Origin: Sambucus nigra
Taxonomy: Eukaryota > Streptophyta > Magnoliopsida > Dipsacales > Adoxaceae
DNA: 64,000 nucleotides
Assembly: GCA_949130495.1 (NCBI GenBank)
Contig: OX422213.1
Coordinates: forward strand, 538,393,467-538,457,466
Direction of reading: 5' to 3'
Position numbers and translations under genes: made by a program. The first letter of the stretch is position 1; each line of letters starts with the position of its first letter. Shown in pieces: positions 59,615 to 64,000 of this stretch. The notes beneath the pieces are model-generated. The model worked only from the letters and a program-made list of their open reading frames with translations. It had not been told where the DNA came from and did not search any database.

Positions 59615-60343
59615 TTATTTCCTAACCCATGTAGATGTATATTTAAAATGATGGGATTTGGGAACTAATGAAATTCTAGACATAGACTTCCTTGGACTTC
59701 TTTTAAGATCAAAATAAAATGACCTAAGGTTACCTTTCCTACCACAATGCAACCATGTGAAAACACGAGGAATGATACCTACGGTGTGACCTTTCCTAAA
59801 GTCCTTGGATAAAGTCGACCCTCTAAAACAAACAATGGTCTTAGCTAAAGCAACGAAAGTATTTGAACATGATGAGATAGAACCATTACAACTACTAATC
59901 GAGTCAAGTAAATCATTTTTCTTTTTTAAAAGATCGGACTCAAGTAATAAATTAGACTCCTCAAATTTACGGGACTCCTTATTTAAATTTTCTATAACTC
60001 CTAGAAGGTTATCACGCTCCCCCTCAATGTGAGCAAACTTGTCCCTAAGAGTTTTTTCTCGACAATCACTCTCTTTCTGGGACATTTCTAAAATATTAAA
60101 ATTGTGATTTATGTCCATGAGCTTTTCACAAAAAATATCTTTTTGAGATAGCGAGGTTTGCAAAAATTCAACTTTAGCTTTAAAACAAGAATTTTCATCT
60201 TGCAGAAATTTAATTCCTTTTGCAGATCTCAAATTTAATTCTCCTAATTTTTAATTACACTTATTAAGACCATTAAATTCCTCTCGAATAGCAAAAACTT
60301 CATTATCATTAGAAATGGACAAATTATCATTAAGGCGTCCCAT
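59615..60343 (-). pseudogene. Sirevirus gag-like coiled-coil/zinc-knuckle ORF
   Basis: Minus-strand frame starting MGRLNDNLS at 60343, with one in-frame stop (after NGLNKCN) and then open to 59615. The body is a long charged, heptad-like stretch (FLQTSLSQKDIFCEKLMDIN, NLNKESRKFEESNLLLESDL) predicted to be coiled coil. It ends with FTWLHCGRKGNLRSFYFDLK, a CCHC knuckle in which the first Cys reads Leu, the His reads Asn and the last Cys reads Tyr. Sirevirus gag normally has more sequence before the coiled coil; here only about 160 bases separate it from the primer site, so the ORF is a shortened, non-autonomous version. Confidence 0.7.
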
Positions 60344-60500
60344 CGAGGGATAAAAAAATGAGACCGAGTAAAAAAAATGAACCACCTAAAAAATACAAGG
60401 AGCACAAAAATTATGAAAGCCAAAAAACGGATCTTTAACGAGATAAATTAGTGCTCCGGCTCTGATACTAATTTGAAAACGCGGATCTTTCTAACTCAAT

Positions 60501-60512
60501 GCTCTGAAACCA
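60501..60512 (-). other. Primer-binding site of the Sirevirus derivative
   Basis: Minus strand TGGTTTCAGAGC, 11 of 12 bases as the Met-type PBS TGGTATCAGAGC, two bases from the LTR end. A second variant TAGTATCAGAGC lies about 40 bases further inside (near 60461-60472). Confidence 0.75.
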
Positions 60513-60514
60513 CT

Positions 60515-61635
60515 TGTTGGTGCGCGAGGCCCCCAATATTTAAATTCTTTACTACAAAAAGATAATTTGCTTTGAAGATGGGGAAGCGGAGATGGTTCTC
60601 ACAAATTAACTAATTTTAATTTCTTTTCAAATTAAAATTAAAAAAAGTGAAACTAAAATTAAACACACACATATTTTTAATTTCACTTAAACCAACTTAA
60701 TTTAACCCAAGTCCTAGAAATTTGCCTAAGTCATATTTTCAATATTACCAAGTTAGGCCAAACCAATTTTATCAAATTAAGTGACGACTTGAATTAAATA
60801 AACAAAACATTACGCAAATTAATTTTGCACCAAATTAAACGAGTAGTGATTTATAACAATTTTAAATTTTACCTAAGAATGCGCTCTAGGTGAGTTTTGC
60901 ACAAGATAAAATAAACAATGAATCACTACGCCGCGATGTACGAGAAAAAACCCACAACGGAAAAAAATCTCTGACGGTCCTAGCCTTAAGTCCAGTAAGT
61001 ATGGTTTTTCGATTGCAAGACAGATGACTTACTTTCTTGACGCGTCTTCTTGTAAACACCTCTGCCTAGTCGACAACCCCGAAGCTCCACCGGAATCTTG
61101 AGATTCACCAATGAGACATAGGTACACCGTCAACCACACATGGTGCCTTTCCCATGTAAGAATGCTGCAGCAAAACAAACTTCTTCTTCTTTGAGGGATT
61201 TAGAAGTAAACCCAAACAATATCTTCAATGCGATAGAGAAAAATCGGTGCCCAACACTCCAAGCAAGATGTATATATATTAAAACTTGGAATAAACAAAC
61301 TATGGGTGTAAAACAGAAGTGTTTTAAGAATTTTTCTTTGAAAAATGAACACTCAAACTTGAACTTTTTTCTTTTGGAATTTTGCTCTCAAACTCTCTCT
61401 TGGAGATGGAAAGATGTGAAAAAGTTAATCCAAAAATGTTGGTTCCTGCACTAATAAAATTCGGCAAAAGGTAGTGGGGTAAAGTAGTGGAAAAAGTGGG
61501 GAAACTGTTAAAAACTGCCAAATAAATTTTCCCACCAAAACTCGTTCGAACGAATTTTCGTTCGAATGAATTTACTAACGAGGTTCCAGAATGAAAAAAG
61601 AAAAATTATCAAAAATCTCGTTCGAACGATATGGC
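60515..61635 (-). repeat. Sirevirus LTR (5', truncated)
   Basis: Matches 55733 to about 56885 of the complete LTR. The missing part is about 455 bp, the U3 start. It breaks at the ATCTCGTTCAAACGAGAT palindrome of the full copy and continues directly into chromovirus LTR sequence at its own CTCGTTCGAATGAG-like site. Confidence 0.8.
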
Positions 61636-62841
61636 ATCTAGTCTTCTTATTCAAATGATATTTCCCCAGTCTTCTTATCCATGTCTCTAAATTCGTCATT
61701 AACGAATCAAACTACAAAATTGGAAGAACTACAAAATCCCAAACTATATCTCCTTTAAGTATAAGGTACTTATACCCAACCTATATCTAGAAGTTTTCCA
61801 TCCTTTTAACATGAATAGGAAGATAAATTCCCAAATTTAGAAGTATGAACCCTAGTATGCTAAATTGTCAAATTGTGATCATATTTAGTTCAATTGTGAA
61901 TAAGAGAGAGGATATTTCAATGCTATAGGATTATGAATTTATATTAACAAAATTCTTTCCACAAACTAATTCAATTCAAGAAAATCAATACAAATTTTCT
62001 TATTTTATAATTAAAAGATTAAGGGTTCAATTCTTAGATGAATTAGATTTCTAAATTAATTCAAATTAGAATTCTAAATATAAAATTAAAAGAATCAAAT
62101 TGATAATTATCATTATAACTTAAGCCCTAAATGAAATATTTAATCTAAGTATACTTGCCTTATGATTTTAGGATGAATCCAAGCTAATTTCCCCCAAATT
62201 TTCTTCTCCTCTTGAGTTATTCCTCTTTCTAGCTCTAAGGTTCCTCTCTTTAGCATCTACGATGAATTAGGTTAACCATAATGACCTATTAATCTATTAA
62301 CCCACGTAATTAGGTATAGGACCCATATAAAACTAAGCCTAATGGGCCCAAATATTATTCTAATAGGTCCGAAATTTATCGAAGCCATGTGCTAACCCAT
62401 ATGGCTTAAAAGCTCATTATTAAGTCACAAATGAACATTATAAATTTCACAAACGTACATACAAATTATGAGGCACATCAATTAATTATTTTAATTATCT
62501 ATAGTTTCAAAATTAATGATTAAATTATGTATTAATTTATCGTGACACGATATTATGGGAAACTACATCACAGTTGATAAAGCCCAACATCGAGGGGATA
62601 ATACAGACAAGGAAATCCTTGATACCAAAACCCTGATCATTCTATAGTCGCCCATAATACAGCGTAATCTCAAATATTTAATTAGTGACTTACCATAAAC
62701 TTAGTCCGATTTTATTTTCGAATTATATAATACATAGAATGCGTGTATGACATATATATGTTGACATCATATGTAATCGTAAGAAATTAAAATAATTTAT
62801 AATTTAATTAAATGCAATTAAATACCAGGTATTACATATAT

Positions 62842-64000
62842 GTACTAGGTGGCATACTTGACATGCTTCTAGAAGCTCCCTTCATTAAATAATACATTTA
62901 ATAAAACTTTAAATATTTTGATTATAAACTTTATGCATTTCAATTTCATATGCAAATTTTTGGAATGTTGTCTTTACTAGTAAATTGTTAAAGAAATATG
63001 TTAGGTTTCACTAGAATAAACTTGCTTTCGATCAATCTTAGTGAGATGTGCTTAACTATGTCTCTTTTTATGAAACCATCTTGAAATTATGAAATAAATG
63101 ATGCATTGTCTTCATTTATAGTGCTAAGAACATTTGTTATAAAAGAAAATTTCGAATAACTATGAACATTATGAATTAATTATTTCAAACATACACACCC
63201 GTGGTTCAAATTGGTTGGAATATCCATGAAGGTTTGTTTAGTAAAATGCCAAGAATTAACAATATTAAAACTAGGAAAATTCAAACCTATTTAAGATCAA
63301 CCGCTATGAGGATTAACGTAATACTGTGAATGCCTCAAAATTTCATGTGCGCATCCCGTTATCGCATTTACACCATACTTATGTTATCTTCCAATATCCA
63401 AAAACCATCTAAAAATACCCATAACAATCCTAAAAATGACCAAATTGTTAAACAAAAAACAATGTATAATGTAAGAACATAGTTTTTTTGTTGTCTTACT
63501 TCCGGGTTGACAAAATATAGGTTATGCGTGTCATATTGATTGAATGCCGTCCCCACAATCGGATATTATATCGATGCCAAAGAAATATTTAAACATCCAT
63601 AAAACTTAAAAGTACAAGCAACACATCATGTAGTATAAGTGAAAGAAAATAATTTTTGACTTATAAAATTGATCTAGCTTTGGTGGGATTTTAATTAATT
63701 TTTTTAAAGGAGTTTTAAAAGTTTTTCTAAGTGTTTTTGTACAGCTATATTAATGTGGCAATTTGGGCTTCAAGAGGGTGGCGCGCCTGAGGGGGAATGG
63801 AACTTGCATTATGACAAACACGGGGGTGCTTATCTCTCATTCCTCTGCTCCCCACGAGGTCGAGTTATTGGTTTGACGTTTAGGTATCGATAATTTTAGC
63901 CGTAGATGTAGTTTGACGCCATGTCCAGGTTTGGTGCACTCCCCTTTTGTGAGTGTGTATTTCGTGCATAAAAGGAGGGTTCTTCATAGGGTGTTCAGAG
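62842..64000. other. AT-rich right flank, no gene
   Basis: Sequence to the right of the chromovirus target duplication. No convincing coding frame, LTR terminus or RNA gene. The last 250 bases are more GC-rich (GGTGGCGCGCCTGAGGGGGA, CATAAAAGGAGGG) and could begin another feature that continues outside the window. Confidence 0.5.

Larger units (their letters stand above)
55696..61640 (-). mobile_element. Sirevirus (Ty1/copia) derivative in the chromovirus LTR
   Basis: Minus-strand order: truncated 5' LTR (about 61635-60515), PBS (60512-60501), gag frame with coiled coil (60343-59615), a long noncoding part with purine-rich AAAAAGGGGGAGAA (57725-57711), a polypurine tract AAAGGGGGAGATT (57353-57341) and the 3' LTR (57340-55733). 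Multiple GGGGGAGA tracts and the CGRKGNLR knuckle are Sirevirus marks. No protease, integrase or RT is present, so it is a deletion derivative. Beyond the 3' LTR the sequence continues with about 35 bases of PBS-side internal sequence (55698-55732), so it did not insert as a normal element. Confidence 0.75.
46904..62836 (-). mobile_element. Tekay/Del-like chromovirus (Ty3/gypsy) with nested insertions
   Basis: The left LTR (46904-49209) and right LTR (55181-62836, interrupted) both read TGTGACACCC...TACA on the plus strand. TATAT precedes the left end (46899-46903) and follows the right end (62837-62841), so the whole is one insertion with an intact 5-bp target duplication. On the minus strand: PBS at 55178-55161, protease/RT/RNase H/integrase/chromodomain between about 52700 and 49290, and a polypurine tract AAAGGGGGGAT (49220-49210) before the 3' LTR. 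The chromodomain and integrase type point to the Tekay (Del) clade. The gag region has been replaced by a CACTA remnant (53036-55140). A Sirevirus segment sits in the 5' LTR (55696-61640). Confidence 0.9.
55181..62836 (-). repeat. 5' LTR of the chromovirus, interrupted
   Basis: 55181-55695 matches 46904-47460 and about 61640-62836 matches about 48055-49209 of the other LTR. In between sits a Sirevirus-derived segment, and roughly 590 bp of the LTR (the part holding the 67-bp repeats) is missing. Confidence 0.85.

Overview
This window looks like nuclear DNA from a flowering plant with a repeat-rich genome, probably a eudicot; the species cannot be named from it. The evidence is an intronless plant-type PLP-dependent (molybdenum-cofactor-sulfurase-like) gene, fragments of plant EF1A and CIN-type TCP genes, and nested plant transposons: Ty3/gypsy, Ty1/copia including a Sirevirus, MULE and CACTA. 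No rRNA, tRNA gene, CRISPR array or prokaryotic operon was seen. Only one ordinary host gene looks intact, at 27648-29480 on the minus strand. Almost everything else is mobile DNA or its remains.

Layout. 1-8626: two same-orientation copies (minus) of a non-autonomous LTR element with one acidic gag-like ORF and a tRNA-Asp primer site, separated by a solo LTR (2855-4898) full of CTCGTTCGAACGAG palindromes. 8627-9945: broken plus-strand gypsy pol. 10200-17790: decayed minus-strand gypsy element (gag at right, integrase at left) split by a solo LTR at 12274-13856. 18938-24640: plus-strand gypsy remains with two Met-type primer sites, gag, protease, an internally deleted RT and integrase, interrupted by an 832-bp inverted-repeat element. 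24655-26570: a Tork-like copia RT/RNase H remnant with its 3' LTR, fused directly to the gypsy integrase. 27648-29480: host gene. 29750-34800: AT-rich DNA with small repeats. 34815-38270: MULE transposase pseudogene with a recognisable intron. 38542-46088: a complete-ended 7547-bp CACTA element (15-bp TIRs, CAT target duplication) carrying pieces of at least two host genes. 46904-62836: a Tekay/Del-like chromovirus on the minus strand with TATAT target duplication; it contains a Ptta/En-Spm CACTA remnant and, inside its right LTR, a Sirevirus derivative. 62842-64000: no gene seen.

How the parts relate. The order of insertion can be read from the nesting: the chromovirus entered first, then took a CACTA remnant into its interior and a Sirevirus segment into its 5' LTR. 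The CACTA at 38542-46088 lies just upstream of the MULE pseudogene. It encodes no recognisable transposase of its own but holds fragments of EF1A and a TCP4-like factor, and possibly of a CLASSY/DRD1-type SNF2 gene, so it is best described as a gene-capturing (Pack-type) CACTA. A second theme is palindromes: several unrelated LTRs carry dense palindromic arrays, and one Sirevirus/chromovirus junction falls on the shared palindrome.

Limits. All family calls come from reading translated motifs by eye; no alignment or database search was run. Ends of decayed elements are approximate unless terminal bases, primer sites or target duplications are quoted.
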